The notes under the pieces: generated by a model
Told to the model about the DNA's origin: nothing
Databases searched by the model: none
What the model saw: the letters and a program-made list of their open reading frames with translations, nothing else
Program-made: the position numbers and the translations under genes
DNA from: Alphaproteobacteria bacterium
Lineage (GTDB): Bacteria > Pseudomonadota > Alphaproteobacteria > Micavibrionales > Micavibrionaceae
Direction: 5' to 3'
Assembly: GCA_030639165.1 (NCBI GenBank)
Contig: DAOWDF010000297.1
Span: 1 to 20,873, forward strand
DNA length: 20,873 nt
Shown: in pieces, positions 9,083-16,471 of the stretch
How positions within the stretch are numbered: the stretch's first letter is position 1
How the letters are laid out: each line of letters starts with the position of its first letter

Positions 9083-9767
9083 AACCGTAACCAGTAATAC
9101 CACAAACCATTATAAACGAAATGATCATAGTTATAATTAGCACAGGGGAAACAAGTATAAGAGCATCAATACGATCAAGCAAACCTCCATGCCCAGGAAT
9201 TAAATTCCCTGTATCTTTTAAATTTGCCTTACGTTTAATAAAAGATATAAGTAAATCGCCAATTTGACCAAATACTCCAATAACTATGGCCACTAATATA
9301 TAAGGGGTATATAAGGTGAACGCCTTCATTTGTAAAAAATCTATTTTCAAATAATAGGCAATTACCATAAATGCATACGGTAGAATTATTGCCCCTACTA
9401 ATCCTGCCCATGTTTTATTAGGGCTGATTTTAGGAATCATCTTTGCACCACCTATAATTTTTCCAAATAGATACGCACCTATATCGCTTGCCCAAACAGT
9501 AATAATTACTGGAAATATATGATAATCAAGTTCTTTTTGTATAATATAAAAGCTAAAGAATCCTTGTCCTATATATAACAATCCAAACACAACCCAAAGC
9601 GGTGCACGGCTGAGGTTTTTAACCATCTGCGCCCATTCATACATAGCCACAGCAAAGGTGACTACCATCATTATAATAAACAGCCAACTACCATACCAAA
9701 GAACAAATAAGACAAGTGGGGCGAGCACCAAAGATGATAATATTCTCTTAATAAGCGATGCAGACAA
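9075..9767 (-). CDS. cdsA: CdsA, phosphatidate cytidylyltransferase (CDP-diglyceride synthase)
   Basis: Makes CDP-diacylglycerol from phosphatidic acid and CTP in the inner membrane, the branch point to all phospholipids. The protein has 230 residues with several membrane helices (about 12-45, 56-75, 83-100, 121-140, 150-172, 203-224). The family signature is intact at about 175-201: SFIKRKANLKD followed by IPGHGGLLDRID; SPNKTW at 115-120 is also typical. It is somewhat shorter than the usual 260-285, mainly through short membrane loops. The start is a TTG, strongly supported by a GGAGG eight bases upstream that lies within the last codons of uppS; no ATG alternative fits the family. Confidence 0.95.
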   Translation of the reverse strand: MSASLIKRILSSLVLAPLVLFVLWYGSWLFIIMMVVTFAVAMYEWAQMVKNLSRAPLWVVFGLLYIGQGFFSFYIIQKELDYHIFPVIITVWASDIGAYLFGKIIGGAKMIPKISPNKTWAGLVGAIILPYAFMVIAYYLKIDFLQMKAFTLYTPYILVAIVIGVFGQIGDLLISFIKRKANLKDTGNLIPGHGGLLDRIDALILVSPVLIITMIISFIMVCGITGYGCE

Positions 9768-9770
9768 AAC

Positions 9771-10514
9771 CTAGACCTCCGATTGTTTTTTGGATATAGC
9801 GCCATAACGACGATCACGCGAAGAATATTCATCAAGAGCACTCTGCAATTCTTTCGCGCCAAAATCTGGCCATAAGACATCTGTGAAAACCATTTCTGCA
9901 TAAGCACATTGCCAAAGTAAAAAATTACTAATGCGCTGCTCACCACTAGTGCGTATAAGCAAATCAGGATCAGGGATATTTTTCGTCAATAAATTATCTG
10001 CCAATAGCCCCTCAACAGCTCCTAAATCAGGTGCCTCGCCAGCTACAACCGCTACCTCAAGTAATTTATGCGTGGCCTGAGCTATATCACTACGCCCGCC
10101 ATAATTAAGCGCAATAACCACATGGATGGCATCATTATCCTTGGTTAGGCTTTCCGCATTATCAATAAGCTTAATGATATCACCATCAAACTCAGAGCGA
10201 TCACCAATAACACTGAGCCTTGCATTATTCTTATGAAATTCAGCAGTTTGAGAGCGCAAAAAATGCCGCAAAAGCTTCATAAGCTCTTGTATTTCCTCTT
10301 CTGGTCTATTCCAGTTCTCAGAAGAAAAACCGAATAATGTCAAATATTTAACACCAGCCTTAGCTGCATTACTAACAATATTACGCGCCGCATCTGCACC
10401 TTTTTTATGCCCCATGCTACGTGGTAAATTACGCGCCTTAGCCCACCTGCCATTACCATCCATAATGACAGCAACATGCTTAGGGATATTGTAATTATCA
10501 GTTATATCAACCAT
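9771..10514 (-). CDS. uppS: UppS, undecaprenyl diphosphate synthase
   Basis: Cis-prenyltransferase that extends farnesyl-PP with isopentenyl-PP to C55 undecaprenyl-PP, the lipid carrier for peptidoglycan and O-antigen; soluble to peripheral enzyme. It has 247 residues, the family length. AVIMDGNGRWAK holds catalytic Asp19; RSMGHKKG follows; FSSENWNRP is at 63-71; the C-terminal substrate site reads DLLIRTSGEQRISNFLLWQ with the metal-binding Glu near 207 (AYAEMVF). The ATG directly abuts the frr stop codon (TAAATG), so coupling is likely. The order frr-uppS-cdsA-dxr is classical in proteobacteria. Confidence 0.97.
   Translation of the reverse strand: MVDITDNYNIPKHVAVIMDGNGRWAKARNLPRSMGHKKGADAARNIVSNAAKAGVKYLTLFGFSSENWNRPEEEIQELMKLLRHFLRSQTAEFHKNNARLSVIGDRSEFDGDIIKLIDNAESLTKDNDAIHVVIALNYGGRSDIAQATHKLLEVAVVAGEAPDLGAVEGLLADNLLTKNIPDPDLLIRTSGEQRISNFLLWQCAYAEMVFTDVLWPDFGAKELQSALDEYSSRDRRYGAISKKQSEV
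9776..9780 (-). promoter_or_regulatory. Ribosome binding site of cdsA
   Basis: GGAGG on the minus strand, eight bases before the TTG start of cdsA and overlapping the last sense codons of uppS (Ser-Glu-Val-stop). Its strength decides the TTG start and implies that cdsA is translated in close connection with uppS. Confidence 0.75.
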
Positions 10515-11069
10515 TTAAACCGTCATAATATCTTTTTCTTTAGCCACAAGCATATCATCAATAGACTTAATAATCTCGTCAGTAGCTTTTTGAATTTCTT
10601 CAGAATAACGCTTCAGGTTATCTTCAGTTATATCACCAGCTTTTTCCATTTTCTTCACATTATCCATACCATCACGACGAACATTGCGAACAGAAATACG
10701 CGCACTCTCAGAAAGTTTTCCTGCTATTTTCACAAGTTGCTGACGGCGCTCCTCGTTAAGATCAGGAACTGGAATACGAATATTAGTTCCATCAGGCATA
10801 GGATTTAGCCCGAGCCCAGAATCACGAATAGCTTTTTCAACAGACTTAACCGCGCCAGCATCCCATACTTGAACCGAAAGCATTCTTGGCTCTGGAACTG
10901 TAACCGTACCAACCTGATTAAGCGGCATCTTACTGCCATACATATCAACAACAACACTATCCAATAAATTAGCAGAAGCACGTCCAGTTCTTAAACCAGT
11001 GAACTCCTTTTTCAACATATCAAATGCGCCATCCATACGGCGTTTTAGGTCCTGTAGATCATACGACAT
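10515..11069 (-). CDS. frr: Ribosome recycling factor
   Basis: Splits post-termination ribosomes together with EF-G. It has 184 residues, the standard length, with the typical long-helix ends and an inserted beta domain. FTGLRTGRASANLLDSV near 23-39 and VPEPRMLSVQVWD near 79-91 are family signatures; IPVPDLNEERRQQLVK lies at the start of the C-terminal helix and NVRRDGMDNVKK in the middle of it. An AGAGGAAG lies 7 bases before the ATG, a strong ribosome binding site. It lies 14 bases after pyrH. Confidence 0.98.
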   Translation of the reverse strand: MSYDLQDLKRRMDGAFDMLKKEFTGLRTGRASANLLDSVVVDMYGSKMPLNQVGTVTVPEPRMLSVQVWDAGAVKSVEKAIRDSGLGLNPMPDGTNIRIPVPDLNEERRQQLVKIAGKLSESARISVRNVRRDGMDNVKKMEKAGDITEDNLKRYSEEIQKATDEIIKSIDDMLVAKEKDIMTV

Positions 11070-11083
11070 ATTATTACTTCCTC

Positions 11084-11833
11084 TTAAGTATTTGTTACAA
11101 TAGTAAATTCACCCTCAGATTGAGCGGCCTGCTTAAAGTTACCTTTATCGAGTATAGAAAAAACAACAATAGGAATATTATTCTCACGTGCTAAAGATAT
11201 AGCAGTTGCATCCATAACTTTCAAATCTTTGGTCAAAACATCTATATAAGATATACGCTCGTAACGCTCCGCGTCTGGCTCCAGCTCGGGATCAGCGCTG
11301 TATATACCATCAACTTTAGTACCCTTCATAATCACTTCACAATTCATTTCAGATGCACGCAAAGCTGCTGCAGTATCAGTCGTAAAGTAAGGGTTACCTG
11401 TACCAGCAGCAAATATAACTACCCGCCCCTTTTCCATGTGGCGCATAGCTCTGCGTCTAATATAGGCCTCACAAATAGAATCCATACGAATAGCAGACTG
11501 CACCCGCGTATCAACATCCATATTCTCCAGCGCATTTTGCAATGCCAGCGCGTTAATAACAATGCCTAGCATTCCCATATAATCCGCCGTAGTACGATCC
11601 ATACCATCAGCCGCGCCAGCAACACCTCGGAAAATATTCCCCGCGCCAACAACGACACAAACCTCAATGCCTGCGTCAACTACGTCTTTAATATCCTCAG
11701 CAACGCGCTTAACAGTATCAGAATCCAGCCCGAATTCCTTATCCCCCATCAGCACTTCACCGGACATCTTAAGCATAACGCGCTTATATGGCTTGGCCAA
11801 AGTAATATCCGAGCTTTGATCTTTTACCGACAT
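11084..11833 (-). CDS. pyrH: UMP kinase
   Basis: Phosphorylates UMP to UDP in pyrimidine nucleotide synthesis; hexameric, of the amino acid kinase fold. It has 249 residues from the ATG at 11833, chosen because a GGAG lies eight bases upstream; a GTG at 11872 and an ATG at 11839 are in frame but have no well-spaced site. Key segments: KMSGE at 22-26, GAGNIFRG at 63-70, TTDTAAALRA at 151-160, and GTKVDGIYSADP at 171-182, which binds ATP. The N-terminus is about ten residues longer than in E. coli. It lies between tsf and frr as usual; the 103-base gap to tsf holds a hairpin and a promoter-like hexamer. Confidence 0.96.
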   Translation of the reverse strand: MSVKDQSSDITLAKPYKRVMLKMSGEVLMGDKEFGLDSDTVKRVAEDIKDVVDAGIEVCVVVGAGNIFRGVAGAADGMDRTTADYMGMLGIVINALALQNALENMDVDTRVQSAIRMDSICEAYIRRRAMRHMEKGRVVIFAAGTGNPYFTTDTAAALRASEMNCEVIMKGTKVDGIYSADPELEPDAERYERISYIDVLTKDLKVMDATAISLARENNIPIVVFSILDKGNFKQAAQSEGEFTIVTNT

Positions 11834-11874
11834 TCCCATGGCTCCGTCTCTTCTAAATTTAGATGTAGTCACTT

Positions 11875-11880
11875 ATTATA
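11875..11880 (-). promoter_or_regulatory. pyrH: Candidate -10 element for pyrH
   Basis: Perfect TATAAT on the minus strand, 41 bases before the chosen pyrH start, within a palindromic AT run. Only a poor -35 (TTGCAT at 19-base spacing) is visible. A separate pyrH promoter after tsf is known in E. coli; here it is an inference from one hexamer. Confidence 0.3.
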
Positions 11881-11886
11881 TAATAA

Positions 11887-11913
11887 CAGCCACGAAAACA
11901 TGCAACGCGGCTG
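11887..11913 (-). terminator. Hairpin between tsf and pyrH (possible weak terminator or processing site)
   Basis: On the minus strand CAGCCGCG pairs with CGTGGCTG (eight pairs, one G-U) around an 11-base loop, beginning 23 bases after the tsf stop codon. It is followed by TTATTATATAAT, which is T-rich but not a clean U-tract. It could reduce read-through from rpsB-tsf into the lower-expressed genes, or mark an RNA processing point. Confidence 0.4.
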
Positions 11914-11936
11914 TATAAAATTACTATTAAAAACTG

Positions 11937-12854
11937 TTAGCCATTTACTACAGAAGCAACCTCAGCAGCAAAATCAGTCTCTTCAACTTCAATGCCTTCG
12001 CCTAACTGAACACGAGCAAAACCAGTAAGTTTAATCGCTGTTCCAGCTTCTTTCGCAGCAGCCTCAACAGCTTCTGCAACAGTTTTATCTGTATCCATGA
12101 TGAAAGCTTGCTCAATTAAGCAAATCTCCTGATAGAATTTACGGATACGTCCGCCAACCATTTTCTCTGCAATTTCAGCAGGCTTACCAGAAGCAATAGC
12201 CTGCTCTTTAAGAACAGCCTTCTCACGCTCAAGCACGTCCGCACAAACATCGTCTTTGCCCAAGAATTGTGGATTAGCCGCAGCAACATGCATTGCAATT
12301 TGCTTACCAAGAGCTTGCAGAACATCCGCAGATGCAGAAGACTCCAGAGCTACCAACACACCGATTTTACCCATACCATCAGCTAGCGCTCCATGCACAT
12401 AACCAACAACCTGACCTTCAGAAACATTTAGTGTAGTACTACGACGTAGCGCCATATTCTCACCAATTGTAGTAATCAAGTCAGTGATGTTTTCTGATAC
12501 AGGCTTACCATTAAGATCAGCAGCAGCTAATTCTTCAACTGTATTAATAGACAATGCAACCTTTGCAACATTACTAACCAACGCTTGAAATGCATCATTA
12601 CGAGAAACAAAATCAGTTTCTGAGTTAAGTTCAACAACTGCGCCCTTTGTACCTTCAGTAACAACAGCAACCAAACCTTCAGCCGCTGTACGACCTGATT
12701 TTTTTGCAGCTTTTGCTAAACCTTGCGTACGCAACCAGTCAACAGCAGCATCCATATTGCCATCATTCTCTACTAATGCTTTTTTAGCATCCATCATGCC
12801 AACGCCCGTGCTTTCACGAAGGGCTTTCACCATTTGTGCTGTAATATCAGCCAT
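11937..12854 (-). CDS. tsf: Elongation factor Ts
   Basis: Nucleotide exchange factor for EF-Tu in the cytoplasm. It has 305 residues, normal for alphaproteobacteria. The N-terminal UBA-like domain (MADITAQMVKALRESTGVGM) is followed by the core with the TDFV element that contacts EF-Tu (residues 80-83, in NSETDFVSRNDAF). An AAGGA lies eight bases before the ATG. It follows rpsB by 53 bases, the near-universal rpsB-tsf pair. Confidence 0.98.
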   Translation of the reverse strand: MADITAQMVKALRESTGVGMMDAKKALVENDGNMDAAVDWLRTQGLAKAAKKSGRTAAEGLVAVVTEGTKGAVVELNSETDFVSRNDAFQALVSNVAKVALSINTVEELAAADLNGKPVSENITDLITTIGENMALRRSTTLNVSEGQVVGYVHGALADGMGKIGVLVALESSASADVLQALGKQIAMHVAAANPQFLGKDDVCADVLEREKAVLKEQAIASGKPAEIAEKMVGGRIRKFYQEICLIEQAFIMDTDKTVAEAVEAAAKEAGTAIKLTGFARVQLGEGIEVEETDFAAEVASVVNG

Positions 12855-12907
12855 ATCTATATTCCTTTTTAAATTTTATATAATTTAGAAGTGCGAAGCA
12901 CCGACAA

Positions 12908-13798
12908 TTAAGCCGATGCTGCCTTTTTATCTTCTGCAGACTTAGCGTCTTTTTTAGCTTTAGGAGCGTCTTCTTTTTTAGAAGCAGCCTTTTCTTTTGG
13001 CTCGCCCTTAGTTTTAGCTTTTGAAGGTGATGCTTTCTTAGATTTCTTTTCCTCTGGAAGAGTAACCTTAACATCAACTGCCGCGCCTTTATCCTTACCT
13101 TTAGTGCCAAGCTCAGCTTGCAGGCCATCAAGAACAGCTCCAGAAACCAACTCACAATATAGGTCAATAGCGCGCAATGCATCGTCATTACCTGGAATTG
13201 GGTAATCAACACCATCAACATTACTATTGCTATCAACAACGGCAAATACAGGTATACCAAGCTTATTAGCTTCTTTGATTGCGATCTCTTCTTTATTTGT
13301 ATCTATAACAAAAAGAGCATCAGGCTGTCCGCCCATATCTTTAACACCACCAATAGAGGCAACCAACTTATCAAACTCACGCGTCATCATAAGAAGTTCT
13401 TTTTTCGTGAAGCCAGCTTGGTCTCCAGCAAAAATCTTCTCTAACTCACGCAGACGATTAATTGATGCAGTAATTGTTTTCCAATTAGTCATCATTCCGC
13501 CTAACCAACGGTGATTAACATAGTATTGACCACAACGCTTTGCACTATCCGCAATAGTTTCTTGTGCTTGACGCTTTGTTCCAACGAAAAGAACACGGCC
13601 GCCTTTAGATACGATATTACGGATTTCCGTTAAAGCATCACGAAGCATCGGTTGTGTTTGTTGTAGATCAAGAATATGAACGCCATTACGTACACCAAAT
13701 ATATATTGGCGCATTTTCGGGTTCCAGCGACGTGTGTGATGACCAAAGTGTACGCCAGCCTCTAGTAGTTGACGCATTGTGAATTCAGGTATTGCCAT
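12908..13798 (-). CDS. rpsB: 30S ribosomal protein S2 with a Lys/Ala-rich tail
   Basis: Small-subunit protein, first gene of the minus-strand train. The conserved S2 body covers about residues 1-232: LEAGVHFGHHTRRWNPKM, FVGTKRQA, HRWLGGMMTNW, PDALFVIDTNKE, GIPVFAVVDSN, and IPGNDDALRAI. Residues 233-296 are a low-complexity tail of Lys, Ala, Glu and Ser (for example KKSKKASPSKAKTKGEPKEK). It makes the protein 296 long against 241 in E. coli; such tails are common in alphaproteobacterial S2. An AAGGAG lies eight bases before the ATG. The 5' leader lies in the gap shared with phoH and can form a hairpin. Confidence 0.98.
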   Translation of the reverse strand: MAIPEFTMRQLLEAGVHFGHHTRRWNPKMRQYIFGVRNGVHILDLQQTQPMLRDALTEIRNIVSKGGRVLFVGTKRQAQETIADSAKRCGQYYVNHRWLGGMMTNWKTITASINRLRELEKIFAGDQAGFTKKELLMMTREFDKLVASIGGVKDMGGQPDALFVIDTNKEEIAIKEANKLGIPVFAVVDSNSNVDGVDYPIPGNDDALRAIDLYCELVSGAVLDGLQAELGTKGKDKGAAVDVKVTLPEEKKSKKASPSKAKTKGEPKEKAASKKEDAPKAKKDAKSAEDKKAASA

Positions 13799-13873
13799 GA
13801 TAATTTCTCCTTTTATTTCTAGTTGTACCTCTGCAAGCCTTGGTTTAAATAATAAACACTAGTTAAGGAACCT

Positions 13874-13908
13874 GCATGTGAATTTAAAACTTCGAGATAA
13901 TTACATGC
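13874..13908 (-). promoter_or_regulatory. Hairpin in the probable rpsB leader
   Basis: GCATGTAATT and AATTCACATGC (minus strand) pair over ten bases with one bulged base around a 14-base loop, about 75-110 bases upstream of the rpsB start. Autoregulation of rpsB through its leader RNA is known in E. coli; whether this stem does that is inference. It could equally be a DNA operator. Confidence 0.3.
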
Positions 13909-13919
13909 ACAGCACTGTG
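13908..13919. repeat. Short palindrome CACAG-CA-CTGTG
   Basis: Five-base perfect arms around two bases, directly abutting the longer hairpin at 13874-13908, between the two divergent genes. Its position would suit a regulator binding site, but twelve bases of symmetry can arise by chance. Confidence 0.25.
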
Positions 13920-13999
13920 TTTGCAAGGAAAAATTTGTATAACCCACTAATATTCACATTACTTCACTTAAATTAATATTATATTTCATAAATTCAATA

Positions 14000-14005
14000 T
14001 ATAAT
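14000..14005 (+). promoter_or_regulatory. Candidate -10 element for the phoH-ybeY-corC-lnt train
   Basis: Perfect TATAAT 35 bases before the phoH start. The hexamer 17 bases upstream (TATTAT) is a poor -35, and AT-rich sequence makes chance matches likely. Confidence 0.3.
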
Positions 14006-14040
14006 AGAGTTATAGAATCACTTTACGAGTAAGGAATATA

Positions 14041-15021
14041 TTGTCAAAAGAACTGGTAATAGAATTTCAAGATAACGATTTACTCCCCTATTTATTCGGG
14101 GAATGTAACGATCATTTATCTTATATAGAGAAAAAACTGAGCGTACACATCTCCAATCGAGGCAATGTCATAGGCATTGATGGCGCAAAAGCAAATGCAA
14201 ACGATGCCAAAATCATCTTGAAATCGCTATATACGCGCCTAAAGGATAAAGAGCTAGCCAATATTACATACGCCAACATCGATAGTGAGATCAGATTTTT
14301 AAAATCAGGCAGCGATAAAACTCGTAAATCTAAGAAACATACTGAAAATGACATATCCACAAAGAATAAAGTCATAACCACAAAAAATAAAACCATAGCC
14401 CCTAGATCACCTAATCAAGCCAAGTACCTAGAGCTAATAAACAAACATGATATGGTATTTGGCCTAGGCCCAGCAGGAACTGGTAAAACTTATCTAGCGG
14501 TTGCCGCTGGCGTTGATATGTACCTGCAAGGCAAAGTAGAGCGTTTAGTTTTCACTAGACCCGCGGTAGAGGCTGGTGAAAACCTTGGCTTCCTACCTGG
14601 AGATATGCAGGAGAAAATAGACCCATACCTAAGGCCTATTTACGACGCCTTACATGATATGTTGCCATGGGATTTCCTTGCTGGGAAAATGGAAGCTGGA
14701 GACATCGAAATTGCTCCTCTTGCCTTTATGCGCGGAAGAACGTTATCTCATTCCTTTGTAATATTGGACGAAGCGCAAAATACTACGGCAGCACAAATGA
14801 AGATGTTCCTAACCCGCATGGGCGAAAGCTCTCACATGATTATAACAGGTGACGCAACGCAAACGGATCTTCCCTCACACATCAAATCAGGCCTAAGCGA
14901 AGCCATAGATATACTTGACAGCGTCAAAGATATCGGCTTTATAACCTTCCAACCTGAGGATGTTATCCGCCATAACCTAGTTCGTAAAATCATTGAAGCC
15001 TACGATAAGAGCAACAAATAA
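14041..15021 (+). CDS. phoH: PhoH-like ATPase (YbeZ)
   Basis: Cytoplasmic P-loop ATPase of the PhoH family; YbeZ in E. coli works beside YbeY and has been linked to RNA metabolism. It has 326 residues. The N-terminal RNA-binding-like domain (about 1-88, with VHISNRGNVIGIDG) is joined by a Lys/Thr/Asn-rich linker (about 89-120) to the ATPase domain. Walker A is GPAGTGKT at 143-150, Walker B VILDEAQN at 240-247, and GDATQTD at 270-276 is also conserved. The start is a TTG preceded by AAGGA at five bases; there is no in-frame ATG before the ATPase domain that would keep the N-terminal domain. It ends three bases before ybeY. Confidence 0.95.
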   Translation: MSKELVIEFQDNDLLPYLFGECNDHLSYIEKKLSVHISNRGNVIGIDGAKANANDAKIILKSLYTRLKDKELANITYANIDSEIRFLKSGSDKTRKSKKHTENDISTKNKVITTKNKTIAPRSPNQAKYLELINKHDMVFGLGPAGTGKTYLAVAAGVDMYLQGKVERLVFTRPAVEAGENLGFLPGDMQEKIDPYLRPIYDALHDMLPWDFLAGKMEAGDIEIAPLAFMRGRTLSHSFVILDEAQNTTAAQMKMFLTRMGESSHMIITGDATQTDLPSHIKSGLSEAIDILDSVKDIGFITFQPEDVIRHNLVRKIIEAYDKSNK

Positions 15022-15024
15022 GCC

Positions 15025-15513
15025 ATGCCAATACACGATATAGACATAACTCTTGAGAGTGATTTATGGCTTAAAAACCATCCCGACATAGAAAATACTA
15101 GCAAAAAAATTGTTAGTAAAACTCTAGATTTACTTATCCAAAATATTCCACATATCGAAGTAAGTGTGGTTCTAGCAGATAACGATTTCCTACAAAATCT
15201 CAACAAAAAATTCAGAGATATAGATAAACCAACTAATGTTTTATCATTCCCGATAGCTGACGAAGAAATACTAATCGCCCCCGCCCCATTTTTAAGTCTG
15301 GGCGACATTATAGTTTCCTATGAAACAATAAAGCAAGAAGCCGAAGAGCAAAATAAACTGCTCACAGATCACTACATTCATATGCTTGTGCATGGCTGCC
15401 TACATCTTTTGCACTATGATCATGAGACAGATGAAGAGGCCGAAGAAATGGAAGATCTAGAAGTTGAGATTTTAGATAGAATGAATATAAAAAACCCATA
15501 TGAAACCAATTAA
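15025..15513 (+). CDS. ybeY: YbeY, zinc-dependent rRNA maturation endoribonuclease
   Basis: Zinc-dependent RNase-like protein needed for 16S rRNA 3'-end maturation and 70S ribosome quality control. It has 162 residues, the normal size. KFRDIDKPTNVLSFP at 62-76 is the family's conserved N-half motif. The zinc motif reads HGCLHLLHYDHE, giving ligands His123, His127 and His133. The residue just before YDH is His130, where the family almost always has Gly (HLLGYDH in E. coli). The acidic tail DEEAEEMEDLE follows as usual. The gene starts three bases after phoH with only a weak AAGAG upstream, so coupling is probable. Confidence 0.95.
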   Translation: MPIHDIDITLESDLWLKNHPDIENTSKKIVSKTLDLLIQNIPHIEVSVVLADNDFLQNLNKKFRDIDKPTNVLSFPIADEEILIAPAPFLSLGDIIVSYETIKQEAEEQNKLLTDHYIHMLVHGCLHLLHYDHETDEEAEEMEDLEVEILDRMNIKNPYETN

Positions 15514-15553
15514 TATCATGTAACAATAGACTCAGAAACTACACTTAAATATT

Positions 15554-16471
15554 ATGAATATGAATAAGAACGAAGCCCAACCAAACATAACCATGCCAGC
15601 GCCCAACAGCACTGAAGAGCATGGCTCTAAGTACAACATATTTCAGCCAATCGTAAACCTCTTCAAACCCAAAAACGACACTACTCTGCGCGAAACCATT
15701 GAAGAATACATCGAAGATGACGCAATAAGCATAGAAGAAGAGTCAATCTCCGTTCACGAGAAAACCCTTATATCTAACGTGCTTGATTTACGTGATTTGC
15801 GCGTCGATGATGTTATGGTTCCACGCGCTGATATTGTTGCAATCAGCGAAACCACGACACAAAAAGAGCTGTTTGAGCTATTCTCTGAAAAACAATATAG
15901 CCGCATCCCTGTTTACCTTGATACGCTGGATAATGTTACGGGGTTTATACATGTAAAAGATATAATTGCCACATTGGCGCGCGGTAAAAAAATTAACGTC
16001 AAATCCCTCATACGTGATGTTCCTATAGTATCCCCATCAATGCAAATACTTGATTTACTATTACAAATGAGGGCTTCACGAAAGCATATGGCTCTTGTTA
16101 TTGATGAATTTGGTGGCGTTGACGGCCTTATAACGATAGGCGATGTTATAGAATCAATTGTCGGCGAGATAGACGATGAATACGAACCTGACAATCAGCC
16201 AGAAATTATAATAGAGTCTGACGGTACAATCCTAGCCGATGCACGCATTAGCCTTGATGAATTTGAGGGAAAATTTGGGATAATTCTAAGCGATGAAGAG
16301 CGCGAGGAAAATAACACACTCGGCGGCCTAGCCTTCTTCATTGCTGGACGAATACCCGTAAGAGGTGAAGTCCTAACCCATGAAACGGGAATGAAATTCG
16401 AGATTCACGAAGCAGACCCACGCCGAATTAAGAAATTGTATATCCGCGATATCCCTAATCAAAATGATTAG
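15554..16471 (+). CDS. CorC/YbeX-type CBS-domain protein
   Basis: Soluble protein of 305 residues: a charged N-terminal region (1-80), two CBS domains (about 85-140 with VDDVMVPRADIVAI and SRIPVYLD, and about 150-205 with LVIDEFGGVDGLITIGDVIE) and a C-terminal CorC/HlyC domain (about 220-298, ending ADPRRIKKLYIRDI). No membrane helices, so it is the short CorC/YbeX form rather than a DUF21 transporter. E. coli CorC was linked to magnesium and cobalt efflux and YbeX more recently to ribosome metabolism; the place between ybeY and lnt supports orthology to YbeX. Two ATGs (15554, 15560) are possible and neither has a clear ribosome binding site. The gene overlaps lnt by 8 bases. Confidence 0.92.
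   Translation: MNMNKNEAQPNITMPAPNSTEEHGSKYNIFQPIVNLFKPKNDTTLRETIEEYIEDDAISIEEESISVHEKTLISNVLDLRDLRVDDVMVPRADIVAISETTTQKELFELFSEKQYSRIPVYLDTLDNVTGFIHVKDIIATLARGKKINVKSLIRDVPIVSPSMQILDLLLQMRASRKHMALVIDEFGGVDGLITIGDVIESIVGEIDDEYEPDNQPEIIIESDGTILADARISLDEFEGKFGIILSDEEREENNTLGGLAFFIAGRIPVRGEVLTHETGMKFEIHEADPRRIKKLYIRDIPNQND

Larger units (their letters stand above)
13799..14040. other. Divergent intergenic region between rpsB and phoH
   Basis: The 242-base, AT-rich gap must hold the promoters of both gene trains. I see no open reading frame with support here. It contains a bulged hairpin (13874-13908), an adjoining short palindrome (13908-13919), the rpsB ribosome binding site near 13807-13812 and, on the plus strand, a TATAAT at 14000-14005 with AAGGA just before the phoH start. 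No convincing -35/-10 pair for rpsB could be picked by eye. Confidence 0.6.

Noticed and set aside
12888..12904. Small GTGC/GCAC hairpin after rpsB as a terminator
   Set aside because: The stem has only four pairs with no T-run, and tsf follows within 53 bases with its own ribosome binding site.
12847..13260. A 137-codon frame on the minus strand overlapping rpsB and the rpsB-tsf gap
   Set aside because: It is a shifted reading of the lysine-rich rpsB tail, producing Leu/Lys repeats without domain character.
14121..14396. A 91-codon minus-strand frame inside phoH
   Set aside because: It lies opposite the N-terminal and linker part of phoH, has no supporting start signal and reads as hydrophobic reverse-complement sequence.
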